Shown one piece after another: positions 46,693 through 59,221 of a stretch of DNA of 64,000 bases (within the stretch, counting starts at the first letter, position 1; the number at the start of each line of letters is the position of its first letter). The position numbers and the translations under genes are program-made. The notes under the pieces are model-generated. The model had not been told where the DNA came from. It was given only the letters and a program-made list of their open reading frames with translations, and ran no database searches. The stretch is from the NCBI GenBank assembly GCA_963995505.1, contig OZ023194.1, positions 13,202,428 to 13,266,427 of the forward strand, written 5' to 3'. The DNA is from Hypericum androsaemum. Its lineage: Eukaryota > Streptophyta > Magnoliopsida > Malpighiales > Hypericaceae.

Positions 46693-46799
46693 CTAGGGAA
46701 TTTAGCTTCGCGAGGGGAGGAGGAGGAGGAGGAGGAAGATAAAGACGAGAGAGGAATCGAAGGGGGAATTGGAAAGGAAGGATCTTTCGAGCTTCTTTG

Positions 46800-47097
46800 A
46801 CGGATTTAGGACAGGAAAAGTCTGAAGCTCTTTTGTTTGTACGACTTTAGATTTTTTTTTTTCGTTTGTCTTTTTTCTCTCTCTCTCTCTCTCTTTCTAT
46901 CTATTATTCGTAACTTTTTAAGTGATTACTTATTTTGAGGGAGTTTAAATAATTACTAACTAACATATATAAAAATAAATTACCGCTCCATGTAACTAAA
47001 GAGACTAAAAAATTACGAATTGTTCTTAACTAATAATAAAAAATGGTCGAAGTAAGAGCCTTTGAATCACAGAAAAAACATAACAATACTTTTTTAC
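46800..47097. other. Probable RINGv promoter and leader DNA
   Basis: Includes a CT run (about 46875-46894) and AT-rich DNA up to the copia-B LTR. No TATA box is clear. Confidence 0.45.
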
Positions 47098-47445
47098 TGT
47101 TGGAATAAATGCATAATTAATGCATTTGGCCCAAGCTGGAAGGTCCAAGTTGAGGCTTTGGGTGGGAATGGAAAACCATTACCACATCAAAAATTGCAAT
47201 ATATTTTTTCCTATTTATAAGGAGAAGCTCCAAGCTGTTGTAACATTAAATGTTTCACCTGAAAAGCTGACAGAGTCTAGCTGCGCACCATCCGAGCACG
47301 TGCGCATGGCGCATTGGACGCAGGTCACAATGGGCACTTTGTGGCGCACTTTGTACTTCGCACGTGCGCACGATTGCCGTAGTCCGTGAGCACTGTGGCA
47401 TTATCTGATCAACGGAAAAAGCTAGTTTTCTAAAGCCGGGTTGAA
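47098..47445 (+). repeat. copia-B 5' LTR, internally deleted
   Basis: Its first 280 bp align with 50602 onward. It then jumps from cgcacgtgcgc to acgattgccgtagtccgtga, which in the intact LTR lies about 500 bp further on. The right border is approximate. Confidence 0.75.
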
Positions 47446-47475
47446 GCTAGTTTTTGAGGCTGATAGATTTGCAAG

Positions 47476-50055
47476 ATGAATGTAATAACTGTCAAATGCG
47501 TCTTTGAGGACCCTAATAAAGTTGTTAATTATGCTTACTTGGCTGAGTTTTCTAACTTTTTGAGCTCACTAAGAAAGTTAGTAAGTTTAAATTTATTGCC
47601 TAAAATAGAGTTTGACCCAAACAATAAATGTGAAGTATGTGTAGAGGCAAAAATGACCAAAGCACATTTTCATTTAGTGAAAAGAAGTACTACACCTTTA
47701 GAGTTAGTTCATACCGACATCTGCGATATGAAACACGTGCAAACTAGAGGTGGGAAAAAGTATTTCATCATATTTATTGATGATTGCACTAAGTACTGCT
47801 ATGTACATCTCTTGAAAGGAAAAGACGAAGCTCTAGAAGCTTTCAAGAGTTATAAGAATGAGGTTGAAAATTAACTTAGCACTAAAATCAAGATGATTCG
47901 AAGTGATATAGGGGGAGAATATGTAGCTCCGTTTGAGGAATTTTGCCAACAAAATTACATTATTCATCAGACGATTGCACCATACTCACCTCAATCGAAT
48001 GGCGTAACTGAACGTAAAAATCAAACTCTCAAGGAGATGATGAATGCTATGTTGATTAGCTCGGACTTACCCCAAAATATGTGGGGGGAAGCTGTACGCT
48101 CAGCTAATCACATTCTAAACAAACTGCCACACAAGAAAAGGGACAAAATCCTATATGAATTATGAAAAGGGAGAAAGTCTTCCTACGGTTATCTTAAAGT
48201 GTGGGGGTGCCTAGCTAAGGTAGAAATACCTCCACCTAAAAGGGTGAGAATAGGACACAAGACTGTTGACTGTATCTTTATCGGATATGCCTACAACAGT
48301 AGCGCATACCAATTTTTAGTGCACAAGTCTAAAAATTCCGAAATCAATGCGGGAATGGTCATGGAATCAAGGAATGCAACGTTTTTTGAGAACATCTTTC
48401 CAAACAAGGAGAGGAAAGACCCAAGCTCTAACAAAAGAGGCATGAAGCTACTCAAGGTTCTCATCAAGTTATTGAAAAACCTAGACGCAGCAAAAGGGCC
48501 AGAACGGCCAAGTCGTTTGGTATAGATTTTCTGACATACGTGTTAGAAAATGAACCTGGAACAATTCAAGAGGCGTTATCTAGTCCAGATGCTCCTCCCT
48601 GGAAAGAAACTATCAACAGTGAGATAGAATCTATCATGCAAAACCACACGTGAGAAATTATAGATCTCCCACCAAGTTGCAAACCTTTAGGTTGCAAGTA
48701 AATTCTTAAAAGAAAATACAAAGCTAATGGATCAATCGATAAATACAAAGCTCGGTTGGTAGCTAAAGGGTTCAAACAGAAGGAAGGATATGATTTCTTT
48801 GACACATATTTACCGGTCACAAGAATCACATCTGTTAGAGTACTCATAGTTGTTGCAGCACTCTATAACCTCGAAATATATCAGATGAATGTAAAAACAC
48901 TTTTCCTAAATGGAGAACTGGAAGAAGATATATATATGGAACAACCTGAAGGGTTAGTTGCCCCCGGACAAGAACATAAAGTATGTAAGCTAGTCAAGTC
49001 ACTGTACTGGCTGAAACAGGCACCGAAAATAATGGCATGAGAAATTTGACAGAACAATGATGTCAAATGGCTTTAAGATCAATGAGTGTGATAAATATAT
49101 ATACATTAAAGGCACACCTGATGCTTACGTGATTGTATGCCTATATGTAGACGACATGTTAATCATGAGAAGAAGTAATGATCTTATCGTGAAAACTAAG
49201 AACATGTTAAAGAATAACTTTGATATGAAAGATATGGGTCTAGCTGACGTTATACTAGGGATTAAGATCTCTAGGACGACTGAAGGAATTATTTTTTCAC
49301 AATCTCACTACTTTGAGAATGTACTCAAGAAATTCTAAACTTTTGATAAACCTCCGGCTAAAACTCCGGTAGACCTGAGTCTACACTTATCTAAAAATAG
49401 AGGGGACCCAGTATCTCAACTGAAATATGCAAGAATCATTGGGAGTCTGATGTACTTATCAAATTGTACTCGCCTTGATATTGCTTATTCAATTAGCAAT
49501 CTTTGTAGATTCACAAGCAATCCAGGAACGGATCACTGGCTAGCTCTGGAAAGGGTTCTAAAATATCTAAAACATACTTTGAACTATGGCATACTTTATA
49601 CGAGATATCCAGCTATATTGGAAGGATACAGTTATGCAAATTGGATATCAGATACTAAAGACTCTAAATCTACCAGTGGTTACGTGTTCATCATAGGTGG
49701 ATGAGCTGTGTCTTGGAAATCCTCTAAACAAATTTGCATAGCTCGATCCACCATGGAGTCAGAGTTTATAGCACTAGACAAAGCTGGGGAAGAAGCTGAA
49801 TGGCTCAGAAACTTCCTAGAGAATATTTCTTGTTGGAATAAGCATGTGCCTCCTATATTGATACATTGTGATAACGGTAAGTCTCAACACATCCGTAGGA
49901 GACATAACACTGTTAGATAATTGATCTTAAGTGGAGTAATAATCATTGATTATGTGAAGTCCAATGACAACATAGCTGATCCTTTGACGAAAGGAATCAA
50001 TAGAGATCAAATGTACAATGCAGTAAGGGGAATGGGGTTAAAACCCACACATTAA
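47476..50055 (+). pseudogene. copia-B integrase, RT and RNase H relics
   Basis: Integrase: KCEVCVEAKMTKAHF, LVHTDICDMK, IIFIDDCTKYCYVHLLKG, then a stop, IRSDIGGEYV, and SPQSNGVTERKNQTLKEMMN (47476-48165). After another stop the C-terminal part begins YGYLKVWGCLAKVEIPPPKR. RT: RLVAKGFKQKEGYDFFDTY, LKQAPK, and VCLYVDDMLIM with the YVDD site (to about 49338). RNase [21 protein letters not shown] (about 49708-49800), ending at KPTH near 50055. At least seven stops or frame changes are present, so it cannot make a working polyprotein. Confidence 0.88.
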
Positions 50056-50601
50056 AGAATGTTCATAGCGGTAACTCAACCATGATGAGTGGAGATCCCA
50101 CAAACTTGATTCAATGAGACAACTAAGTTATGGATGGTTCAAATGATTACTTGGAACTCTTTCCATTCTCAGAAGCTGCCCAAGTGTGAACCTGCAGAGG
50201 TGTGGTAAGGTTAAGCATCTACGCTTTTAATGATTCCTATAACAGAAAAAGGTAGAGTATGGCAAGATACTCTTAATAGGAGATCACCTATATAAGTGTG
50301 AAGTGAGGTCGCTTCAAACAGAACAAACACTTATGAATCCAAGATATGGTCCATGGCCGAAACAGACAAAATGTGAGAAGCAAAGGATATTAGAGATATC
50401 ATTGTGTAAATGTTATTGTCTTGGTTTACATAAAAAGTTGACCAGTTCAAGACATCGTGTTCACTGAGCAGCAAGTAAATCTGATAACATCTTACTAGAG
50501 AAGGTTCAAAGCCGTAAGCTACCTATCTCGATGCAATGATATTTCGTCAGAACCTTTCTTAAAAGTGTCAGCATGCATTAATCATCATTCATGTAGGGAA
50601 T

Positions 50602-51571
50602 TATCAGAATAAATGCATAATTAATGTATTTGGCCCAAGCTGGAAGGCCCAAGCTGAAAAGCCCAAGCTGAGGCCCTAGGTAGGAATGGGAAAACCATTA
50701 CCACATCGAAAATTGCAAGAAATTTTTCCCTGTTTATAAGAAGAAGCTCCAAGCTGGTATAACATTAAATATGCTACCTGAAGAGCTGACAGAGGCTAGC
50801 TACGAGGATAGTGTGTAGCACTATCTGAGTACGAGTACGAGCATGTGCACGTGCACGTGCGTGTGTGCATGGCGCATTGGACGCAGGTCGCAATGGGTGC
50901 TTTGTGGCACACTTTGTACTTCGTACGTGCGCATCGTCGCGAGGAGCTGGAGGAGCCTTAAGACTTTTGCCCGAGCCCGAAGAGCTACATGTTGCTTACT
51001 TAGCCACCGAAGAAGTACGAGTACTCGCTGGAAGCCACGAGAGGATGCGAGCACTTTCCAGAATACCTACGAAGGGACGCAGAATGGCTGTAGCAATCTG
51101 GTGTGCGAAGGGGTACCTCTGGAGAGCCACGAACGAACTGGCAGCCTACCTGCTGGCCGAAGAGATGCGAAGAATAGCCTGCCTGTTGTCCGAAAGGATG
51201 TGTCTCCTCGGATGTGCAGGCTGCCACACTCGTGCCCCCTCGGACTGCCTGCCTCCTCTCCCTCCGCAGCCTATAAATAGGCCTCTCCTCTTCATTTGCA
51301 TCTCACCCCACTACAACTTGCATAAGCATTCATTAGCAATTGTATGCTCTCTCTCCCTCTCTCAGAAAGTTCTGAATATTCGACTGTTCGTCCGAAGCTT
51401 CGAGGGTCGTTGTGCTACGAACTCGAAGTCTGAAAGTCGTTGTATCTTGGGGACGATTGCTGTAGTCCGTGAGTAGTGAATACAGGGTAATCACGTCTTA
51501 CGGTAAAAGAGTCTAACTCTTGTCTTGACTTACAAGATCCTAATCAAGTACACCACCTCCGACTAACAACA
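50602..51571 (+). repeat. copia-B 3' LTR
   Basis: 970 bp. The preceding purine-rich gtagggaatt is a decayed polypurine tract. A TATA-like cctataaatagg is at about 51270. ORFs inside it are not genes. Confidence 0.82.
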
Positions 51572-52406
51572 TTCATTATGGTCAGCAACCGGTTGAAAGA
51601 GTAAGTTTTCAGAAAAATAATCGATAATGGCCCAAGGATGGGTTTGTTTTCAGAAGAATAGGTTTGTTTTTGGTGAAGACTCGTTATATATTGACTTCTT
51701 TTAGAAGTAAATTTTATTAAAAATATTAGTCAAAAGGAGAGCTCGCACTCTTGCGGTCGATTCATTAAAATCCTGATGATGTACACTCTGTATTAAAAAA
51801 TAACACTAGGAAAAAAATATCGTAGATAGCACCACGAGGATAAAGATCTTTTTCGACACCTTGATACAATATATATTCCCGTCCCAAATTATTATGTCGC
51901 TGGTAGGTGTTGCTTTTCGAAATTTTTATCAATATGTGATCCATTTTAAAAGTTTTTCAGTTCAAGCATCTAAACATAATATGAATTTTTTTTTGTAACA
52001 TTTTACCACAATACGATAGAAAATTTATTATTGTGATAATCAACCATGAAAAAAAATCGTATTGAAAACAGACGTGTGAACGAGAATAAGTCGAAAACAA
52101 ACTCTATTTTAGTCAAACTTGGAAATATGGACACCTCATGGGGTTTGTTTCCGGCCCAATTCAACTAAGGCCCGTGGTATCCAGTCCGATTCTTCATCCT
52201 ATCTCTTGCGGAGCCCATATCACCCTCCTTGCTCGTTAATCACCTCAATGACTAATAAACGGAAAATATGTTTAATTGCTTTTAAAGTTCGAGGGAACTA
52301 TCCCGTTAATTTTTATTAATGAGTGCACAGTAACAAGTATAAGGGAAAAATTAACACCTCTCAAATCTTCACGATAGACATTTAGGTAATTTAGAGGTCG
52401 TCTATC
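51572..52406. other. AT-rich intergenic DNA
   Basis: I see no supported gene or repeat between copia-B and the MITE at 52407. Confidence 0.5.
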
Positions 52407-53306
52407 TAGGGATGGCAATTTGACCCTTATCTTGAGGGTCTACTCTGATCCATACCCGAAGGTCCAAGACCCATTGACTTTGACCGGATTTATACCCTGA
52501 TCCTGTCCGAATCTTGATATTTTAAAAGGATAAGGGCATGGATATAGATCTATAGGATCCTACCCAAATTTTATAAATTAATATTAAAATATTATATATG
52601 TGTATTAATTATTAGACATAATACCAAATTCTCAATTTTTTGGTAAGCAAATATTCTTTATTAAAACGATAGTTCAAAATAGAGCAAGCGCAAAAAGAAA
52701 GACAAGATGAAAGGGCCCGATATTTACATCAGTTACAATCCCATCCCCAACCAAAACATTCCCTCAACCTCAAGAGGTGAAGAAGATGGACCCATAAATC
52801 CTTGTAGGCAATCAAGGCATCCGTCCAAAGGATCAACTCTTGGGCATGAAAGAGCATAGAATGCAGGAGAAGCTCATTATCGCACCTCACCTCATTGAAG
52901 ATAATATTGTACGAAGCATTCACAGGCTCCAAGTAATAGCAATGAAAATCACGAACCAAATTCTCAATTTTACTTACCAAATTTCAACTTTTTTGGATTT
53001 GCTTGTTTGGTTATTTGTATTGATTTGTTTAATGAATGAAAATGTCCCATTGCTATTTGAAAACTATCAAAAGATAATTTAATTTTTAAAAATTAAAATA
53101 TTAAAAAAAATACGGACCCACGGGTCGCCTTGATCCTGCCCGGTTTTTTAGGACCCAGATCCTACCCGGTTTTTTAGGACCCAGATCCTGCCCGAATTCT
53201 TATTTTTAAAGAGGATAAGGGTAAGGATTTGGATCCGCCATTTAAAAAGAGGGTAAGGATCTGGGTCCTATGGATCCTACCCGGATCCTGCCCATTGCCA
53301 TCCCTA
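52407..53306. mobile_element. hAT-type MITE (tagggatggcaa family) with a retroposed insert
   Basis: The ends are tagggatggcaatttgac and ..cattgccatcccta, with an 8-bp TSD showing one mismatch (cgtctatc at 52399-52406, cgtttatc at 53307-53314). Subterminal motifs such as gatcctgcccgg and gggtctac recur on both sides. The middle holds a separate insert at 52640-52954. A copy of the same composite element lies at 62641-62982. Confidence 0.85.
52640..52954 (-). mobile_element. Retroposed sequence flanked by a 17-bp target duplication
   Basis: The direct repeat accaaattctcaatttt occurs at 52623-52639 and 52955-52971. Long TSDs of this size point to LINE-type target-primed insertion. The T-rich left edge agrees with an A-tail on the minus strand. 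The minus-strand frame (52980 to 52729) includes LVRDFHCYYLEPVNASYNII and a Trp/Leu-rich end. I cannot name it; a 5'-truncated LINE or processed gene piece are both possible. Confidence 0.65.
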
Positions 53307-53314
53307 CGTTTATC

Positions 53315-55300
53315 TAGCAAAATATAATCAAAAAATAATTTTATTTAACAGGTAGTTCTATTAACAATATCGTTGTCCTTTTTAAATTTCTATAAAAACT
53401 TTAAATCTTGTGAATTTTTAATTCTTATAAACCAATCCAATTGCATTAAATAATGTGGTATTCTCAACACGGCATCTCTAATGAGACCCATTGGGCCAAA
53501 AATTGTACGAGATTTGACTTCGCCAACGTGCAATGAAATGATGATCGTGAGAGCACAACAACAGGCACCAGATCAACTCATTATGATATTGTGCTAAAAT
53601 CTCATATCCAATAGGTTGATGTATTTTTCACACTTATAAAGTAGTCCACCTCTCCCACTAAACAATGTGAAAGTCTCAACATTTCTCTTTAAAATTCAAA
53701 ATTTTCTTTAAAATTCAAAATTTTCTTTAAAATATTCGAGTTTTTATTACTTGACGAACTATATTTTTCGCTTATGATTGAACTTAATGCTTGCGAGTGG
53801 TGATAAACCAAATCCAAGAGTAGATCACGTCAGACTTTTTTCTCTTTTTTTTGTAAAACTGAGCTCTAAACCAATGGGAGCACCTCCTCTCGTGACCTGT
53901 TTATTTTTCTGATTAATTGTGAAGTTATTATTAATTTCTACTTATATAAAAAAGTTACTATTAGTCTCTCTTTAACTGATCGTCCGTTTAAATGAAAGAA
54001 ATAATGGCAGTAATCCCAAAAGCTTGAGGTTGTTATAGTGGGAAATTTAATAATTATTACAAACACTCATCTCTAAATCTCAAGTCTAATATCTCATCAT
54101 GCATTGCGAATCGGAACACGTCTAATATCTCATCATGCAAAAAAAGCTCCCCCGTAGCTAGAAGAGATATTCCGATTCTTCGAAATCCTTTTGCGCTCCG
54201 AAGTTGATAAACTCGCTAATCTCCGCAGCATGATCTTGAGGTCTCGAGATCGCGAGACTGAACTTCAACACTCTAGTTTCCAGCGAGTAGTACGCGATTG
54301 ACTAGCGAACGAAGTTCACAAACGTTGTTGCCCTTGGGCCTGTTGGGTCTCCTGTGGGGTCGTCACGCCGGACGAACGAGTCCTCGTTGAACTCAAACGT
54401 CCTGGCTTTCACCAATGTCGACCTCGCCTTTGTGCTCCATTTTGATGATAATTTAGACAAGGGACAAATCAATTCGAGACGAAGAAGACAACTTGAAGAT
54501 TTAATGGAATAATTCCCTGTCCGATAACATGGTTATGGTCCATTTTTATATCAGTAAAAGGTGGTCAAGAATGTATTGGGAAATTATTTCCATTCTTCGA
54601 GTCACTGGGCATGGCTTTTGGCTAATTGGGTGCTTCCGAATTCAATAAGGCTATTGATATAACTCCAAAAAAAATTAAGGCTATTGAAATCAAAGAGTTA
54701 ATAGAAAAAAATCAGAACTATTGATGGTTACATGATCAATTGTATTTGAAATATTACTTATCAATAGTTTTTAATCGTATTAATAATAACATCAAATATA
54801 TAAACGAAGTTAAAAACTTAATAAAAACCTAATAAGCCTTGTATCTCCGGACCAAAAATCAATCTGGTGGATAATGTTAAAAACTATTGATGGTTGCATG
54901 ATACAACATCTTCATATGCAACAATGTCAAAATTTTGACGCCATACAAATTATATTTCACATTAGTGGATCCAACGAATATCGTGCGAAAGCTTCTAAGT
55001 TTTGATCCGAGTAACTATCCACCCCTCACTTCACATATTCACTTAATATTTGGATTAATTAGTGACAAAATTATTTTAGTTTAATTAAGAGGATCCGAAT
55101 TTCTAATATTGAATCTGGATTAGTTCACCTACAAATATCCAAGTACAAAAACTTACAAATATCTAATATTGAAATTTTTTTGTTACCGTATAAAAAACCT
55201 ACTCAACACGTGAGATTTGGATTCAGTGGGGACTGTATAAAAATCGTCCCCATGATATGGACTAAATTTGGGCCGCTAGATTTGATCAAATTCCTTTTTT
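53315..55300. other. Intergenic region with possible gene debris
   Basis: Mostly AT-rich. The phrase aaaattcaaaattttcttt is tandemly repeated near 53690-53735. A GC-rich patch at 54150-54440 may be a gene remnant, listed separately. No intact gene is seen. Confidence 0.5.
54290..54440 (-). pseudogene. Possible protein-coding fragment, unidentified
   Basis: One minus-strand frame reads STLVKARTFEFNEDSFVRRD and then DPTGDPTGPRATTFVNFVR before a stop. Composition is coding-like and GC-rich in an AT-rich setting. There is no start and no family I recognise; it could be an old gene piece. Confidence 0.3.
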
Positions 55301-55454
55301 ATAGATATGATGGCCAGAATCCGCCGGGAGTATTTTCGAATTTTTATCCAAGCACACCCCATTAGGGTTCTACCATATTACAACCATTTCCCTATCTTCC
55401 TCTCAAGATTTTCCAAAAAAAAGAACAACCTTTCTCTTCCTCTCCTCTCCATCT

Positions 55455-55552
55455 CGGCCGCCACCGCCGCCATGAAGCCGGTTGACGAGTGGAAGCTGAG
55501 GCGCGGGCTCCTCGACTTCCTCAAGCCCTCCCTCTCCCTCGCCCAGCAATAA
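55455..55552 (+). CDS. Small ORF or truncated first exon with a good start context
   Basis: After a CT-rich leader and the GC-rich gccgccaccgccgcc, an ATG (55471) opens MKPVDEWKLRRGLLDFLKPS and LSLAQQ, then stops at 55552. A donor-like atg/gtaagaac follows directly (55560). The codon use is strongly GC-biased, unlike the surroundings. It looks like the first exon of a plant gene whose remainder is missing, or a short peptide ORF in a leader. I do not recognise the family. The longer in-frame reading from 55307 is AT-rich and unlikely. Confidence 0.4.
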
Positions 55553-55755
55553 TGCAATGGTAAGAACACGATCTCTCTCTCGATCTGGTTCGGAAGATGG
55601 GTTTATGGATTAGATCCCGTCCCCGTGAGGGGTGGTGGCATGTGTAATTCCATTTTTCAGTTTGAGATCCTTCGATTCGATTGGCTGACGATCGAGTTTT
55701 AGGGTTTGGTCAACTCGATCCATTTGGTTGACCTTTTTCCTTCTCCGGTTGACTC

Positions 55756-57130
55756 AGATGGAATAGGCCGTTTATGGTGTTCGTTTGTCATGACCCGCTC
55801 TCCGTGACGAGACTCGCTCGTCTTGAACATCCAAGCAGATGGAATAGGCTCTTTATGGTGTTCGTTTGCTACATGTTTACGATCTTTATTGTTTTGTTGG
55901 TCTAAATCTGTTCCAATTTATTGTTCAATATTCTATCAACCCTAACGTGAAACAATTAAAATATTACTTGTCATTGTACATGTACTGTTATGATTACAGT
56001 TAAATCTATTCCGATTGGTTGTATTACTTGTCATTGCACATATACAGATTTAGACCAATAAAATAACAAATTACAGCTGCAATGAGATTCCAATCGGTTC
56101 TGAAATAATGCAAATATGTTGCGTATGTATTACCTGTCATTAAAATAATCAGATTGATATGCATTGTATATTTAACTATTTGTTAAGTGATATTGGTTGT
56201 CTTATGATATAAAATTGGTGTACATATTTTATGTCATTGGTATGTGAATGTATTGTAATTGGTATGCATATGCAATCATATTGGTATGAATTGTGTGTTT
56301 GTTCAGAATATCATAGCGACATTGGTATATTTGTTAAGTGATATTGGTTGTCCTATGAGGTAAAATTGGTATACATATTTTATTTTATTGGTATGTGACT
56401 GTATTGTAATTGGTATACATTTGCAATCATATTGGTATGCATTTGAGTAAAGTAATATTGATATTGATCTACTAGTTTTTATTTTTGCTACTGCCTTCCA
56501 TAATGAACCGAGCGTTGGAGTGGCATGATGAAGAAAACCAATATCAAAGCAGAAGGACACCAATATCAGAGCAGAATGATACTCATATCAGAGCAGAAGA
56601 ATACCAATATCAGAGAAAAAGAAAACTAATATCAGAGCACAGAAGAAAGATACAAATATCAGAGTAGAAGAAAATCAATATCACAGAAGAATGATACCAA
56701 TATCAGAGTAGAAGCAAACCAATATCAGAGAAGAAGGATACCAATATCGGAGTATAAGGATACCAATATCAGAGTAGAAGGATACCAATATAATTTTATA
56801 TGTATTTTTTAGTGTTGCTGTTTTCATTGAATCTGTATTCATATAATTGTATTTCGATAAGAATATTCCAAACGAAACTTTAATGTTGTCAATTTTATTC
56901 GGCTGTCAATTTGCATTTTTTTGTTGTCAATTTTTTAGAGTAGAAGGTTTAGGGTTTTTTGCATTTTTTTGTTGTCAATTTTAATGTATTAGGATACCAA
57001 TATTAGATAAGAACTATACAAATATCAGTGTATAAGGATACTAATAATATAGAAGCAGGATACCAATACCCGAGAAGAAGGATACCAATATCAGAGTAGA
57101 TTGAAACCAATATCATTCAAATAATTTATT
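55756..57130. repeat. Complex repeat region with attggtat and ataccaat motifs
   Basis: Several layers of repeats. A 37-bp phrase with cagatggaataggc occurs at 55756 and 55838. A unit of about 151 bp (start tgttaagtgatattggttgt) is repeated in tandem at 56181 and 56332, carrying the motif attggtat many times. A minisatellite of about 21-bp units (accaatatcagagcagaag) covers 56530-56800, with further units at 57000-57110. The left part carries attggtat and the right part its complement ataccaat, so the two halves are roughly inverted. Confidence 0.8.
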
Positions 57131-58984
57131 AATAATAATTTGACAATATTGCCCATCCTTGTCATTCAATCTCCTTTTATTCCTTTCAGTGGGGACAAAA
57201 CTTATTCCCACCCCACTTGAATTTGAGCCCCAACACGTGAATTAACCGACTCATTTGGATATCAAATGGAAAACAAATACACACCTGAAGTGGATCATCA
57301 ATCCCATTGCAGTAATCCCTTACACATGAATCCTTCTTAATTAAAGCCGGAACGGAAATGGTAACATCATTAGCGGTAAATTGATGCGTTTTTTTATTGG
57401 CCACGACATCATTTACCTCTACTATGATTATTATTGTTTATTGCATTAATTAAAGATGCGTTATATCAGTTATACCGTACTAGTTATGATTATCTCGCTC
57501 GACAAATTAACTGCTAGCCAACGATGACTACGTGGCATCCAAATTAAATATAATGTGGAAATGAGTTCTTTTTTATCTTCATGAATTTGTAAAGAAGTTG
57601 TTAATTGATGTCGAACCTTTTTATAGCATAATATACATTATATTTAATTTTTTAGAAGTATTTTTTCTTTGACAAATTAAGGGGCGCCCTCCAATATATT
57701 ATTATGGCCAGTTCAAGCATGATTTGCTTCTCGTAAAAAAAATTTCTCATCATAAGCTTCAAGAGAAAATGTTCTTATTACTGTACCCAAAAAATATTTC
57801 AAGATAAAAATCACCAAAGATAAATTTAATATTTGAGCAAATTTTGCTTTAGCATTATGTGTTTTAACTTTTTTTAATAATTATTTTGTTATATTTTTTT
57901 CTTTTTCGAGACAGAATATTTTTGCAAAATTGAGATTTTCAATTTGTAATTTTAGTAACAAATTTTTAAAGCATGATTTTTTTTTCAAAGTGGATGATAC
58001 ACGTCAATTTTTTCTATCTTCGTATGCGCTAACATTGTATGCAAGGATAAATACCCAAGATATCCTAAATTGAACTTTTCCGTCGTTGTTATCTACATGT
58101 TATAATTATTAATTTGGGAAATATGCACATCAGGTAATCATTATGCATTGGTAAATTGATCTCTCTTTAGCAAAATGCAAAAAAAAATATCAAATCCCAA
58201 TTTTTTGCTATAAACGAGAAGAAAAGGATCACAGGTCACCCAATCCTAAACACGCCCTAAAACTAATAGGCTTTTTCTAGGCTTGGTATCGTAAATTCGT
58301 AATTCGGTCAGAAATAAAACATTATACTGATATATGGCACTGAATCGAAAAATTCCAAGTGTCAATTTTAATATATGGCAATTATATTATATTCTATAGG
58401 TTACTCCAATTTCGATCCGCAATAATTAACTGCCTACTGGATAAAGATAGTTGAAGAAGTAACAAGCCGCCAACAAGTTTCTGTAGCTTCTAGCCTCTTG
58501 TTTTCTAGAAACTTGAATCATTAGGAATAGATTTCCTTTTCTGCTTTTCAGCATAATCTTTTCGTCCAATCCTTCACCGTCTGCTTTTGAATTTTTCTAT
58601 GTTTCGCATAATATATATTTTTGGTTTATACTAGTTGTTATAGAGACAGATATTCAATCGACTGATTTAAATTTGAGTTGGGTGAAACCTTAAAAGATGG
58701 CAAAGATATCTCAATAAGTATTAAATATTGATGCATTTTCTTGTGCTCGAGATCGATATTTCTTAATTAAGATAGAGTAATACTATCACTAGTTTTGGTT
58801 CACTTATTTTATATTTCATACAGCGAGATTTTTTTCAGTTGAAATTAATATATATCTTGATACTCACTACTAATTCAGATTATAAATTTTTAGAGTATGA
58901 GCTCAAAATTTTTGTAATTAAACTACAATAAACCATTTACCTTATACAACCATGTTTGTACTCGGCAAGCGTATTGTTTAACCT

Positions 58985-59155
58985 AAAGATAGATTTTTCT
59001 GTTGAGATACTTTTTTTTACCACATTTTTTTGTTATGAATTTTGGTGTAGTAAGATTTTGATGAAGTCGACGATCGTAATCCTATTCGATATGGCAGGAA
59101 AAATAATACACTAAGTAGAATATATATATTATAGCCATTAATAATATATACCTTT
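58985..59155 (+). repeat. Dispersed repeat family copy
   Basis: Contains gattttgatgaagtcgacga then tcgtaatcc, and a tail acactaagtagaatatata. It is related to 26650-26800 and 28860-28985. Confidence 0.4.
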
Positions 59156-59221
59156 AAAAAGAGAGTATTTTTATTTTGACTTGCATGTGAAACTTTTTTG
59201 TTATATACTACAATATATTAA

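Larger units (their letters stand above)
47098..51571 (+). mobile_element. copia-B: decayed copia element, same family as copia-A, opposite strand
   Basis: The LTRs are at 47098-47445 (shortened) and 50602-51571. The start TGTTGGAATAAATG and end ccacctccgactaacaaca match copia-A LTR ends. Between them lie relics of integrase, RT and RNase H on the plus strand. Most of gag and protease are missing, and the 5' LTR lacks about 500 bp that the 3' LTR has. No convincing TSD is seen, consistent with age or rearrangement. Confidence 0.88.

Noticed and set aside
50865..51476. 203-residue ORF
   Set aside because: It lies within the copia-B 3' LTR and overlaps other equally long frames; no family features.
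56530..57110. Possible CRISPR-like array
   Set aside because: Repeats are degenerate, contiguous and lack unique spacers, and this is plant nuclear DNA.
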